Shown here piece after piece: positions 24,985-38,613 of a DNA stretch of 64,000 nt. This DNA comes from Struthio camelus (lineage: Eukaryota > Chordata > Aves > Struthioniformes > Struthionidae). Under the pieces are notes generated by a model that worked only from the letters and a program-made list of their open reading frames with translations, did no database searches and was not told where the DNA came from. Position 1 is the stretch's first letter. Each line of letters starts with the position of its first letter. The position numbers and the translations under genes are program-made. The DNA is taken from contig NC_090981.1 of the NCBI RefSeq assembly GCF_040807025.1, forward strand, positions 46,873,817 through 46,937,816. Direction: 5' to 3'.

Positions 24985-25198
24985 GTCAGGAGCCAATTTA
25001 CATTTATTCCTTCAGCCTTACAGTGAGGAAAAAACGTTTTCAAGGATTCGGTGTGTGTGTGTTTTTTTTTTTTTTTAAACAAGTTATTTTCAGCTTTCAG
25101 TAGGCTCTTCTATACAAGAGGGAAGCCCAGAGTTTTGGGTTTTTTTGTATTTTTTGAAAGGGAAGTTGGACATAAAAAAAAATCTTGTTTCTACTTGT
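24985..25198 (-). other. IPO11: IPO11 3' untranslated region (inferred)
   Basis: Sequence between the IPO11 stop codon and a poly(A) signal on the minus strand. An AATAAA hexamer (plus-strand TTTATT) lies at 25008-25003, about 190 bases after the stop. Cleavage would be expected near 24985. The short UTR holds two A/T homopolymer stretches and a GT run around 25050-25080. A longer alternative UTR using a distal signal cannot be excluded from sequence alone. Confidence 0.5.
25003..25008 (-). terminator. Polyadenylation signal AATAAA of IPO11 (inferred)
   Basis: Canonical AATAAA on the minus strand, the first one found downstream of the IPO11 stop at 25199. The position fits a 3' UTR of about 200 nt. 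Confidence 0.5.
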
Positions 25199-25363
25199 TT
25201 AGAAGCCTTGTAAAAATTCTTGTAGCTGTGCAACTATTTCTGTATCCACAGTTTCCATAAGCGCATGAAAACCTTGTTCTCCCAGTAATTCCTGCTGTGC
25301 CTTTAGCTTCTCATAGACGAACTGCTGCAATGACACAGTGTGTACGGGGTCCTTCAATGCAAG
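25199..25363 (-). CDS. IPO11: IPO11 terminal coding exon with stop codon
   Basis: The last 54 codons and the TAA stop of importin-11: LALKDPVHTVSLQQFVYEKL, then KAQQELLGEQGFHALMETVD, then TEIVAQLQEFLQGF. The acceptor is CTTATCTGCTTCCACAG ending at 25364. The frame upstream of the acceptor is open by chance (SSYLLPQ...), but splicing to the phase-0 KKM exon fixes the true start of the exon. The sequence is nearly identical to the mammalian C terminus. All five exons of the gene in the window are intact, with no frameshift or premature stop. Confidence 0.96.
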   Translation of the reverse strand, partial: LALKDPVHTVSLQQFVYEKLKAQQELLGEQGFHALMETVDTEIVAQLQEFLQGF

Positions 25364-28300
25364 CTGTGGAAGCAGATAAGAAGAAAAAAAAATAAGTAAC
25401 AACACAGTAAAAAATAGTCTGTGACTTACTCATCTCTCCTGAGCCAGGGAAACAAAGACCTCCTGCTTTTCTTTGTACACAAAGTAAAGATCAAATTTAC
25501 CTCCAAGATGAAAAACTGATGGCAGTTTCAAACTATTTGAAACAACAGTGCTCAAATCATGGACTCCATCTACTATAAGATTTTGCCCTTCTACAAGATA
25601 AAGAGATTTCAAAGCTGCTTTGTTAATTTCCCATCACTCCTATGAAAACCATCAGATGTTACCAAGATAAGTACTTTAAATTTTTCATAAAGTATAACCA
25701 ATTTGATTTTACTAATAAGGAAACAAAACACTGAAAAAAGCTGAACTGATTTAAATTCATATGACAAAAAACAGAAGCAGCTGGAAATAAAAATCCATTT
25801 TATTCAGATTTTCAGAGCTATTTTCTAACCGTTAAACAACAATAGCTAAAATAAATTTTCCTGATACATCAAGCACAATCAAGTCCAGATAAACGACATA
25901 ATTTTCTAGGGGAAGGAGGAAGAATATCTGTCTTGATAATGAGATGTGTGCGCAGGCCAGGGGCAGAGGATTACACAGCATTTTTCTCAGTCCACCAGAT
26001 GGGATGAAAGGGGCATGTGTATGTGTGTGGATTGGTGGCAGGGTTGGTGCACGTGGAGCTTGAAGTATCATAAAGTAGGATGCTGAATAAACAGGAAATT
26101 ACTGCAGATCTGAGATCTTCTGCTTATCTTAGTATCAAAACCATACAACACTACTACTTATGCTGAAAGGTCAGAAAACCATACGCTGCTAGACCTCAAA
26201 GGCCAGTGAAATAGGAGACTCTTCTTAATTTGTAGTCCTCTGCTATACTGCTATCCCTGAAAGAATCGAAGCATATTAAACTTGCACAACTGCTTCTTCT
26301 GTATGTCCTCATTCTTATTTCACACATCATCTATGGCATAAGTTTACTGCATTATTAGCAATATTATCAGCCACTATGTAAACAATAAAGAGAATTATTA
26401 CTGTAGATAAAGGATATTGAAATTTAACGTGATCAGCTCTAACACCTACATTTTTTAGATCATAAATTCCCTTATTGGGTTGAATCAGAATTAAGAAATA
26501 TGGCATTAACTTCTTCTCTGACTAGAAGTCATGGGAAACAATTAGCATCCCATAGAGTTTATATTAAAAGGGACTGCAATATAGAAAGTACGCCTCATTT
26601 AATAAGCTACATGGACTGACAAATGGGTTTGAACATAGACACATCATCAATAAAAGCATAATCTGTTCAGTGCCTGAGCCAAAAGTTTCATTTTTCTTTA
26701 GCAGTAGTAAGTTTAGGTCACTCTCACCAGATAAGCTATGTAATTTTTCAAACATTCATGGATGAATTCCTAAAATAATAATAATAAAATTCTTCCAAGA
26801 AAAATCACATTGCACATTCATGACACCTTTCCATTCTGGTATAATATGATAAAGAATTATTTAGATATGGTTTAATATGGAATGGAAGACATCATACCTT
26901 CAGATTTTTTTTAAACAATATTACAGCCAAAACAGGAAGGATATACTGATTGAAACAAATATAAGACTGTTATTATATTATAAACACTTGTGTTTGCCTA
27001 TTAGGCTTTAAGATAAAAGTAAAAGCAAAGAAAGCTAAAGCAAAAATAAAAGAAACAAAAACATTGCAATTGTCACAAAAAAGAAATTGAAGCTGTATTT
27101 CTTTTAAACAAGTGGAGTTAATAAGCAGACTACTTTTTATCAGTGCCTGCAAGTTCTTTCTTCCTTCATATTATGGTCACCTTTCATGTTGTAAATCTCT
27201 TAATCATCCTCTCGGTATTCCTAATATCAGCTTCTTAGCCTTTGATCCTCCACCGTTTTCTACTCCCCAGCTATTTTACATTTCAAAGGTAAAATATCAT
27301 CTTTTTATTTCTAACACTACAGTCTTTTGCAAAGGGATCCAATTGTGCTAATAGTTTAGCATTCTTTGCATAGTAATTCTTAGTAAATATAATCTTGTCT
27401 CCAAATTCTAAACAGGCTTCTCAAATTGAAATACTCTAACAAAAATCTGAGCTACAGCTACTGTAATCAATATTTGCCAAGGTTACTTTTATCCTCTTGT
27501 AATATTGCTTTAGTAGACCTACAGGGTAAAAAAAGACCATCTGGGCAAGCAGAGAAAGAAACAACTTCAGAACAGTTTGTATTTGTTAAAAAAGAATTAT
27601 AATCTGGGAAATATACTACATGTCTAATTTATTTGTTAGTTTCAGTAAGTTCATACCTCTAACCAGTCATACACAAAATTACTGCAGGGAATCCTGCGCA
27701 GAAAACCAAGTATTAAAATTGTGCAAACAAGTATTCTCATACTCTTAAGTCAAATGAGACTTCCAGTCAATGCTACTGCGTTTGAGTTAAAAAGACTTAC
27801 CTTAAGGACTTAATACACTAATCTTTCAATCAATAAGGCAGAAAAAGCTGCCTTAGCGCAAGTCCCCCTGAATGCAATAGAATTCCACTAAAGTATGAAG
27901 GTACAGTTCAATGTCTGTTTTTTCAAAGTCCTCTGACACGAACAGCAGAGGTCAGTAATTAGTCCATAAACTATGTTATCACAACATTAGAATACTATCT
28001 GGTTTAACAGGTGACCCTAAAAGACATTTTCAGACTATTGTACTTGATTTTTAAGGAAAAAACCCTCCTCTTCAAAATTAAGTCTCCAGCTTGCTAAGTG
28101 CTGAACATCTGACGAGTCCAGCATGGAACATGACCACATCAAAATTAACACTGATAACTGAGACTGCAAACACTGGTTCAGGGACGACCTTTTTATATAT
28201 GCATATGTATGCTGTATTCCTAACAGCGTGGCCATACTTTTCATTGAAATACTCCTGAGTTTGAGAAGAGCAAAACCACATATTTTCAAATTAAAAACTC

Positions 28301-30576
28301 CCAACAGCTTCATAGCCAAAACAGTTAAAGGCAGGAAATATAAAGTTGGGCAAGGAAATACACGGTATTGAAAGATGCTCTAAGTTGCTCAGTATCAGCT
28401 GCTTTATGTCTTTTGTCAAAGAGGTCCACACAATGAACACTGGAAAAATACCTGTAGAGTGGCTGGTATAATCAGCTATCAGACCACTAAATCTTACTCT
28501 CAGCATGAAGGAACTATCTTCAAACCACTGAATAGGGTATTTCAGTTTCCTCTAAAATTCATGCCTTATTTTTTCATTATTTGCTATGAGATATATATAT
28601 ATATATTTTTTTTCCCCTTCCAAATACCTTAAACTTTCAATCAGTTGCATAAGCACAAAAATAATTTACTTTTTTTATTTTACTTTCAATATTCGTAAAA
28701 TATTACATTACATGTAGCCATACAGTCGCATAATAAGCCTCAGTTGTCAGCTTATTAAAACGTATAGTCCCAATGTTAGGTTTACTGTTTTCTATGCCAA
28801 TTTCAGGCAAATTAGCAGCCCAACTAAACCCTGCGGTTCTGAAGTTCTAGTGAACCCTAATTTTAAGGTTCTACTTTTCATGGGATATATTGCAGATAAG
28901 TAGACCGATCATTAGGAATCTCAACAAAAATCTCAGTGACTAAATCTTGATTAAACATTACTATTAAATGCTACCTTAGGAGGTTTTTGTCTTTTGAGAT
29001 CTGGAGATGATGGGACCTGTGAATGATTAATGTCCTAATTAATTACAACAAAATACATGAGGATAGGCTTACAAAGAGAAGCACATTCATCCTGATTTCT
29101 TGAAAGCAGAACTAATTCAGTTTTGATGTGCAGCAATAACAGGTGCTTAACTGGGACAATAGCAGCAAATTTCTGCTAAACAGGAATTCCTCTCTGTACT
29201 ACAGGGTTAGAAGTTGCTGACTGCTTTCAAAATTCTTCATTTCAAATAAAAAATGATGGGCTAGGAAAGTCAAACTGCATAATCTTTACAATGTATTTTT
29301 TCAGGATGTTTATGAACTAAAATAATTACTAGAACAGCTTTTTAATAAGGAATAACAAGGATTCAATAAACAAGGGGATACTGCTGTAGCTGATGCATGA
29401 AATAAGATTATCAATTTTCCTGGTAAACAGTAATTTTCTTTTCTTCAAATCTAAAAAAGATTACCTTCAGCCACTAATTTATCTGATTTTTCTTCTTGCA
29501 TCACCATTTAAGAACTGCTGAACAAGGTGAGACCAGGAGCCTACTATATCCATTATTCTGTCTCCAACCTTGGACAGTAGGGAATCAGCGGAAATACTTC
29601 CCTTAGGATACATTTTCAAACTTTCCACACTCAATACTAAAATCCTCATGAGCCGGAAGGTGCAGCTGAATGATTGTATTTTAGAAACATCAATATATTC
29701 CTCCTCCTTGAATTATCTAAATTGATTGAAAAAAACAACTAGATTAATGGGCTTCAAAAGAGCCTGCAGTCATGAATTCAACAATTTAATTACATGCTGT
29801 ATTAAAAAAATAATTCCTTTTGGTTGCTTTAAATCTGTTGCCTAGTAAAAAGGGACAGAAATTTGTTGTAGGATGTTCACTTATCATCGCCATTCAGTTC
29901 TGATGCTATAGGATCAGTCTTTTACTTTTGTATACTAAAGAATTTTAGCCTGTTCAGGTAAGGCATATACCTTATACCTACATAGACATATATCTATGTT
30001 CTCCCTGTGTTCCCTCTCTTCCCTTCTCTTTTTTCTTAGAGATATTTCCTGTAGATTGTGTGCATTTGTGAGTGCATTAAAAACAAACTACCAAAACTCC
30101 AGTCTCTGGGATTTCCATTTTAGATAGCTCAATCCAAACATGAATGACAGACAAACTTCAGCGTGAATTCCTAATCACGTCAACAAGCACAGATAAAGTC
30201 CAGTTGATTTCTGCATGTATAATAATCATGATATGAGAAGGATGCATCAAGTTTACTACACATACTTCTGTTGCTGAATGAGACTAGGGTCCCTTTTACC
30301 TGTTCAAGTGCTTATATCTGACATAAGGAGGCCTGCAGGGTCTTTTTAATTCTGGATAATTCCAGTCTGAAAAATAACTTTTGAAAAATTGGCTATTGAA
30401 TGCAGTCCAGACAAATCATTGTACTTCTATTGTGCTTCTATTCTATACAGCATAAACAGCTCTATACACAACTACTTACAGGAACCTGCATTTATACTCG
30501 CTGACTTCATTGCACGTTGAACACCTTCTCTCCCTTCTTCCTACTCCTCGCTATTAGTCTGCTTGGTTAACCCCTG

Positions 30577-30655
30577 GAGCGTAAGCTCTTCAAAGACCGT
30601 ATGTCCTTGTATGTTTGTATAGCTCCTACTGCTATGACAATAAATGCTTTAAAAG
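30577..30655 (+). mobile_element. Relic of an L2/CR1-type LINE 3' end
   Basis: GTAAGCTCTTCAAAGACCG followed by TTGTATGTTTGTATAGCTCC and CAATAAATGCTTT recalls the 3' tails of ancient amniote L2/L3-type LINEs (a pattern of TAAGCTCcttgAgGgCaggGAC ... TTGTATccccAGCaCCTA ... CAATAAATG). The match is by memory of the consensus and covers under 100 bp, so the family is uncertain. It is an old, inactive fragment. Confidence 0.4.
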
Positions 30656-31451
30656 ATCACTAGTTATATTTAAGGCTATACTATGAGCAATACTAAATGA
30701 TACTGCCAGAAGATTTTCTTTCAAGTAAAATACATCACAGCACAAGTATCTTATGCTTTCTGACTTTACACCAACAGTATATTTTAAAAGCACAGTTTCC
30801 ACTTATGAGTAGAGACGCCTTCCAAGTCTTCTACTAAGCGGCCAGCTCTGTGAAATGAATCACCCTATTTCTATCCTCATATGGCACAGAAGCTCCAAAA
30901 TTATATCCAGGACAATGACCTGAATAATACTTGACACAGGTTTGTGATCTCACGTCACGACTTACTTTCAGTTATCAGTACGTTACCTGGGAAATTTAAC
31001 ATTTAGCACTGAATTCCCTATACATCTATATCTCTTTTTAAAAACTACTGAAAAGCAGTGTGAAATCAAACAACTAATGTGTGTTCGGAATCTTAATATG
31101 ACCTTAAAGATACTGGATTTGCTTGTTTATTTTTGGTGTTCCTGTGTTTTCTGCCTCAACATCCTGTTTCACAGGCAGATAAATATTTTATATTACAAAA
31201 AGACTTGGAAGAATTAATTTTTATCTCTATTAGAAAGCAACTGTACATAAACATTATTTGAAAACTACTGAAAGACTTCAAAACGATTGTTTCACTTCTG
31301 TGTCACTGTTTACAGGAAAAACTAGACTCAAATGTTTAAATGTCTCCAGCTTACCCTGCACAACGTATGTCAGCAGGACACAGCTGGTATTAAAGCCAAT
31401 ACTTCTTAGTAGTATCCTTGGAATACTGACATTCTAAAATAGTTTTCAAAT

Positions 31452-31468
31452 AACAACAACAACAACAA
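31452..31468. repeat. (AAC)n microsatellite
   Basis: AACAACAACAACAACAA in the last IPO11 intron. Confidence 0.85.
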
Positions 31469-34400
31469 TCTAGCTACTTCACAAATTGATCTTGAACCTT
31501 GGCACAAGTGCTTATATCAGGGCTGGACTGATAACACACTTCTGCTACATCATTGGTTTTAAACAGTGTTTTGACTGAAGAACAGTATATCAGTTTTGGA
31601 AACAACTGTTCCCCCACTCCCCACGACCGCACTTACCAGAACCAACAGATTTCTGCAGAATTATCGCTTGCTTTAAACCATTTTTGGTTAGGTGGGTCTC
31701 TATCCTCAACAGCTTTACACAACACTAGTGTCAAAATCACACAATTTCCAGTTCAAAATCATGTATTATTCAGCACTAAAACGGTGATCTAATTACTATA
31801 AGCAATAACACAATGGTATGCAGAATGCAAGAACAGGTAATAAATATCTCTTAAAACTCAAAAAAAAGTGTTTTGGGGATGTCCTGAGTTAATTCTGTGC
31901 TGTAAAGATTTTCAGACATTAAGAGATTCTCTTCAATTTAAACATAGATATTTTGTTACTAAAGAGGAAACAAGAATGCTGGGCATGAAATTATATTTAC
32001 TGTGATGGCACGTATCTTGTGACTGTGATGCTTTGAGAAAGGCTGGAAAGGCTAGAAAAATCATTTAAGAAAGGAATATATCCTTTATTTTTAACAAAGG
32101 ATATAAGATTACACAGTGGAACCAGGTGATACAAAAATCTAACAACGTTTTTTCATAGATATTAATGGGCCTTGGATTAGATCTGTGGTTAATTTTTAGA
32201 CTAGCTGCACAGACAAAAATTATACCTAAAACAAAATACACAGTAAAAATATTAAAAGCGATATCTTTACAGCATAAGTAGTATATCACACCATCACGTA
32301 AAATTTGGTCATTTGGCTTATTATATAATTCATCAATTTATTTTCTTCAGGATCTATAAAGTAAGGATTCATAGTTTCTTTCCACACTAGGGTAAAAATC
32401 AAAAAGAAATCCCCCCAAAATTATACATGTACATACTGCTTTATCTAAAACATGTGCCAGCATGGACAATTCAAGTTTAAATGATAGATTTTTATCTAAG
32501 GAAAATATCTTATTTCATTTTTCCCTTCCCTAGTTTCAAATATGTAGCTGAAAAAGCTAAACTCCTTTTTCAACAATGATACTGGAGTTACTGAAAATAT
32601 ATACATTAAGGGCACGTAAAAGAAAGCTCACCTTAGGTCTATATACTGTACACCAATGCAAGGTCATGAATCACTCTCAAACTATTCACATTGTCTAAAT
32701 AAATTTCCAAGAAAAAAGAAATAACAGTCCCTAGAAACATAGGTTACACTAAATTGTCATAAACTTATAAAACACCGTTCTAGCTATTATTGTCTTTAGC
32801 AATTATGAGCTGTGAGTAATAATCAAGAGATATAGCAGTGACAGGATAAAGGGATAACTCAAAGAAAAATATTTAGACCCTGTGCAAACATCAAGTAGTG
32901 ATACTTAGCATGGACCATGCCAGTTCGTATTTTTTCCCCTCACATTAATGGCTTTTAAAGTTCTAATGTCTTATTATTTTCTAAAAGATATTCCCATTTA
33001 ACTGGTCATTATTGTTTTACAAGGTTTAAACTCTGAGACCTGCCATACAAACTGCTGATTCAGCATGTAGAAGATCTAAGAGGGCAGACACCTCTTGCAG
33101 GAATAAAGCAGCACAGGGGAAGAGCAATTTTCTTAAATCAATTGCAGATTCCTTTAAAGAGGTTCCTGTACCTTCTCTTCTCACCACAAATACTTGATCC
33201 CATCCTCATTTCACCAGACCTATCTGCTACTGCAGTTGTTCTAAATGTCAAGTGATCTGTTTTGAATGCTGATACTCTCACAGAGAGGAAGAAACTTCTA
33301 GTGCAGGAGGATCGGATGGTCCCAGGCGCTTTTTTTAAAATCTTTTTTTTTTTTTTGTTAAAAATCAAATACAAGCTGTGCTTGTGAGGCGTGATTAACA
33401 ACCTTAGCTATTATTTGACAGTTCTACTACTAGTATCAGAACCATTTTGAACTAAAAAGCTGTCTGAATTTCTGTAACATCCAGAACAAATTTTATATCA
33501 AGCAATTTCAGCTGGTATTCAGAACTAATTTATAGCAGACACTCATATTAACTAGATTTTGTTTGCTTTAACAGCTGTGAGAAATGTCATACAAAGGAAT
33601 AAGAGTATGATGAACACTTCACTTAGCTGAAAAAGTGACATGAAAGACATAGGGACCATAGCATAGAAGGCTCAGGTCTGAAATAGTTCAGGAATAATCT
33701 GCTGAGTACGGGAATAAGAAGAGTGAAATTAAGACACTTTTAGAAAACAGGCCTGACGTGAGAAAAACAAAGAATTTTCATAATGCTTAGGAAAACTAGA
33801 AAACACAGTAACAATGGAAATAGATCTGTCTACAATATGAGAGAAATCAGAAAAGGCAATGAAGCTTCAGTGTTCCTCTTTGACAGTTTATTCTGTGTAA
33901 ACCTTCTAAGGAGACAAAGGTTGAGAAGATGTTCAAGAACAGTAGGGGAAGAAAGCACAAGCAATTCCTTAAAGGAGAAAGGAAAGCAAGTGACATGGCT
34001 CAAGGGCAAATATATTTGCCATGTAAATTAAAACCTGCCTAGTCATGCCCTCAGTCATGACTTCTGGCTCATCATCACCAAAACATAGCCATTTCTCTTT
34101 AATCACAAACAGAAACAATACGGACAATAACTCAATGGACAACAACTCGGTATTACACGTGACCTCAAACAGCTCCTTTATTATAACTGCTTATCAACAT
34201 TATACTGGTGCACCGGACCATTTAAGAGGGCAGAATGATACTGGTCATAAAAAAAAGTGCTTTGATTCTCAAGAGATTATCCAAAGCCACTAAGAGAATG
34301 AATTTTATAATTCTGCAAGAAATTCTGAAAATTTCATTTAAGCCCACAGGCTGGAAGACAATTTAACCAAACATAACAGGGTCTACAGATGCTTGTAATC

Positions 34401-35205
34401 ATTCTTTTAAAAGCTCAACTATTTAATGTTTTTTTTAAGGATCACAGAAAATAATGTTTTTATATATATTTTTTTTAAATCAGAAGTTTCAAGACATCAG
34501 TAATTTCTCTTAAGGCATCACCAATAGCAGCAGTATATGCAAGAGTTTTTTTTTTTTGTTTGTTTTTTTAAAATGTCTATTAATTAATATTTAAAAGAAA
34601 AGCCTAAAAAAAACCCAAAAAGTACCCAAAACCTTAAAAAACCCAAGAGATTAAAAGAACAACCAAAAATCATTCAAGCTCTCCTCTTTTCCTACAAGGA
34701 GTAAAAATAACTAACAAAGAAAAGTCCACAAGTCTTCCTTTGGATATAGACCTGGTCAATTAAAACAAACATGTATGAGAGGACTACATGTATCTACTGA
34801 ATCATGCAATTCCATGTTTTGCTATTATTCAATGACAAACATTTCAGATTCAATTTTACACCACAATGCTTGTATACTGCAATTTTCTATGCAAGTTACA
34901 AAAATGTGAGGAACCAGCTTCCCTTCCCACTTAAAAAAATTGGTTAAATGATGAAACAGTCACATTGAGGTAAGACAAAAATGGCTACAACGCAGGGTAC
35001 CTAATCCAGATATGTCAATCTAAATCAATGCTCCTTATTAAGCTTTCTTTATATTAGAAGAATGTTCTATGCAAACATATAAATCAATACACGTTTAAAT
35101 AAGACACATGACTAGATGTTTCTTTTGGCAACATTTTCCAAGACTCAAAAAGAACGCAGAAGCACAATTGTTGTGTGTTGCGGCTGTGAAGTTTCTCATC
35201 AGAGC

Positions 35206-35232
35206 TTTTTTTTTTTTTTTTTTTTTTTTTTT
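35206..35232. repeat. T27 homopolymer
   Basis: Uninterrupted T run about 95 bp downstream, in transcript sense, of the penultimate IPO11 exon, where it reads as poly(A). No recognisable retrocopy or SINE body adjoins it. Confidence 0.9.
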
Positions 35233-35327
35233 GGATTTAAGAGGTGAATTTTCCAAGAATAGATGAACCAAAGCCAAAGTGAATTATATAATCAGTTCTA
35301 AAATTGAACAACAGATCTAAAACTTAC

Positions 35328-35412
35328 CATCTTCTTCCTTTTGTCTTGTTCTGTGGGAGGTTCCTCATCTTCTGTAACTTTGGGCTCTTCAAAATGAGAC
35401 ATCAGCATGCAG
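35328..35412 (-). CDS. IPO11: IPO11 penultimate coding exon
   Basis: This 85-bp exon gives one base to a split aspartate and then 28 codons reading CMLMSHFEEPKVTED, EEPPTEQDKRKKM. It ends in phase 0 at ATG/GTAAGT (35328/35327). The acceptor is TTCCCATTCTTAG. The segment is strongly charged, an acidic run followed by a basic KRKK, and is probably a flexible linker or loop between the last helical repeats. That structural reading is inference. The following exon starts in phase 0 with LALKDPVHTV, as in known importin-11. Confidence 0.94.
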
Positions 35413-38400
35413 CTAAGAATGGGAATAAAAATAGGTTAAACACACACTATCATTAAAAACTATTTTTAAAGCACTTTTAAAAACACAGAACAGATATGAG
35501 GGAGTTTGATGCAAGACAGGCAACCTCTGTTACCAAGTACAGTTTTTCTGAGAACATTGAACCCGGACACACGTCCTGTGTGACCTACACCCATGTAGTA
35601 ACCTCAGTAGTCCTCCACATCTTTTACAACACTCCCAAACACCATGAAGTATGCCAAAGAACACCACAGGTGTGCTGTCTGGTGAGCTACCACATGTTAG
35701 TGATTAGCCAGATGGTTTCTGCCATGTTTTGCCTGTTTTTCCTTCAGTGGAAATTTAGAAATGTATAAACTATTGAAGTTTGGGGGTGACAACACTGACA
35801 GAAGGACAGTGTGATAATTCGTGCCTTGGCTCCTCAGGAAGTAGCGTGTGCGTATACTACATATTTCATTTATAAACCAGCACTGCTTTTAGCAATAGGC
35901 TATTTTTATTACAATTATAATTACAGTTTCATAAAACAAAACACATGAACTTATATTTAGAACTTTTCATGACATCTAATTTATTGCCAATAGATTTCTA
36001 CAATTTCTTCTGTTGAGACACATTGGGGCTTTTTATAATTTTTAATTGTATTAGTTTTCTATTCAAAAGATTGATGTGTCTGCTTGAAAATTGATTTATA
36101 TATAGGAAAAGAATAAAGCATTTCCAGTTAAACTCACTAACTGAACAGGTAGGTTCAGTTTGCAGCAACTACATAGCAACTTATCAACGTTTTTACATAG
36201 ACTGTTAACACAGAAAAGTTTTAGAAGTAATATGAATTTAGATGCCTAAGATGTGCAACTTCTAGATAAGAGTCATTGTTTATAAGGTTGGAAAGCAAGC
36301 TTATGATTAAAATCCTGCTCATCAGTGACCTTCTCTCTTTTTATGAGAGATGGTTTGTGATGGTTTAACATATTTATTACTTCAGTAATACTGTTTGAAA
36401 GTTCACCTCAGTAACAAGGACATAGGACTCCAGTGTTTCATCCATCAAGATTGTTCTGTGAATTTTATAAACATCTCCACCGAGCTGCTCTACCGTGGTA
36501 AAAAGGGATTTGATTCTTATAAAAATGAAATAGTGAACTAAGAAGCTTCTGTTTACAGAGTGATACCTAGCACAATTTCAGGCAAGCAAACGTAAATGAA
36601 GAAAAAGGAACATATACAACATGTAAAACTCCACATTTTTAACAGATATTATAACAAGAACCTGAAAATTGATTTCTGTAGCAGAATGTTCCAGGTATGA
36701 CTGTCTAATTAAATAAACAAGAAGCCACTAAGCTATACCTATCAGAGGTGCACCCTGCAGTCATGTTTAATTATGCTAAGCTATGTTAAAGAATAAACTG
36801 TTTCAATAGCAATTATAAAACCTCAACTGTTCCCGCATTTTTTAAATTTAAGATAAGCTTGCTAAACACCAGAGCACAACCCAGGCTGCCAGAAAGACTT
36901 AAGAGACGTTACAAGCGTAACTGAAGATTTTCTTCTTTTAATTGAGAATAGGAACTACACTAGACGGGGGAAAACAACTATCTTGGTATACTGACAAGGG
37001 CAAACAATATTCTCTTTAGTGATTACTGCAGGCTGACATTTTAGTTAAAGCAGCAGAAGAAAAAATTGCTCCAGGGTTACTTATAAAAAGCTGTGTCTAT
37101 AGCTGCCAATAACCTTACTTTTATACTTTAATACTCTATATTAATATATTCTGGCTTTAATTCAGAATAAAGCATCTCTGAGAAGCAGACTACACAGCAA
37201 CAATACAATAATACCGAAAAAGCAGTTTATTTACATTTGGCAAAACAAAATACTCTTTTTATATTGAATATATTTAAATTGTGCAGTGTAGTGGTATCAG
37301 GCATCATTAAGACAAATATGATAACATGATTTTTAAGGCATTATGAATTTATATGGAAAATGAGAACATAGCATTACATTTTGTACAGTTTAAAAATCTG
37401 ACCTCCTTTTAAAATGAATATTGCTGCTGCAAGGTAGTTCTTAATATTGGAAGGAAGAAGTTAGATATTAACTTCCAGAAATGGCACTGTTCTCAGTAGC
37501 TATCCACGACTAGATTTATAGAACTGTTATCCTGCGTGTCTGGTACTGATGTAAAAAAAACAAAACAAAACAAAAAAAAACACAACTAGTCTGCCATGAC
37601 ATTCAGATAACTTCTATTGATATAAAGAGCCAGAAAGTACTTAGACACTGTGAGTGTTTTCCAAACATCATCTCTTACAGTATCTGCAAAACAACACCCT
37701 CCTAAGTAAAGGGGTCCTTAGAAGATGAACTTCTGCATTTCTATTTCCCAGTGCTTTTCTGTCCTTTTCAGAAGTCTATGTCTTGATAATAGCCCACATT
37801 TCAAACCAGTGCACGTTATGTTTCAAACTTTTTTTTTTTTTTTTTTAAATAATCTACTTTACTCCTGGATGTATTTTATAGCTTAGCATTTAAACAGATT
37901 CTGATTTCCTGAGAGGATATCTTCACTGTCACGGAAAAATAGTAGTTTTTACTTTTCCAAAGAGAGGTTAAAAAACACACACAAACAATCTCTTCCTGTA
38001 TCTGATACTGCCAAACTGATCACAGGAAGAGGATACATATGTTTAATGATTCCAAGTGACATTCCTTTTTTGCAAGTTAAAGTTGTAAAATCAATTCAAG
38101 TCATGTTTTTAAACAGAGAGCCCATACTTGAAAGAAAAGAGAGATGCCTTGGCAAAACTCTCAGTGGCGACATTTTGGAGAGTCTCACTCTCCCAATTAA
38201 ATTTAATTTTGACTTCCTTAATACTGCAGAGTTTTTCTTTTTCATGCATATCTATTAGTGCTGTAAACCTGAAAACGTTTACAGATAGAATTTTGCTTTC
38301 TTATTCAAGCAGTTGAGGAAGAGTTGGCACTCTGGCAAAGTAGGCATATTGTGTTAAATATCATTTACATCATTTTATCTTCAGAAATACATCCACTATT

Positions 38401-38534
38401 TATATCAAAGTTTTAAAATCAGATAAAAATTCAATACGCATTTCAAAAATAGGAAATGGGCATTCCTCAATAAAATAAATGAAGAAATTTGTTTTAAAAT
38501 AATGATTTTAATCAAGTAAATGAATCAAAATGCA

Positions 38535-38613
38535 ATGGATATTACTATTCTATGGATATTCTATGGAATATTCTATGGATATTCTATTCTATTCCTATTC
38601 TAATGGATATTAC
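38535..38613. repeat. Degenerate ATTCTATGGAT tandem array
   Basis: About six imperfect units of ATTCTATGGAT/ATTCTATTC, flanked on both sides by AATGGATATTACTA, so the array may have grown within a small duplication. Confidence 0.8.

Larger units (their letters stand above)
25364..35327 (-). other. IPO11: IPO11 last intron (9,964 bp)
   Basis: Bounded by donor ATG/GTAAGT at 35328/35327 and acceptor TTCCACAG at 25364. No second gene is recognised. It contains an exon-like open frame at 25590-25430, an L2/CR1-like relic at 30577-30655, an (AAC)n run at 31452-31468, an (AT)n run at 28591-28606 and a T27 tract at 35206-35232. The remainder is unremarkable AT-rich unique sequence. Confidence 0.85.

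Noticed and set aside
33783..34293. Two adjacent plus-strand frames of 82 codons each (33783-34031 and 34045-34293)
   Set aside because: Different frames, no family resemblance and no splice or promoter context; consistent with chance in intron DNA.
35206..35232. T27 tract considered as the poly(A) tail of a retrocopy or SINE
   Set aside because: No open or degraded coding body, SINE promoter boxes or target-site duplication recognised next to it; the same holds for A17 at 63618-63634.
38535..38613. ATTCTATG-like array considered as a CR1 3' tail
   Set aside because: Avian CR1 ends in a few ATTCTATG units, but the flanking sequence here shows no CR1 body; it is better read as a local tandem repeat.
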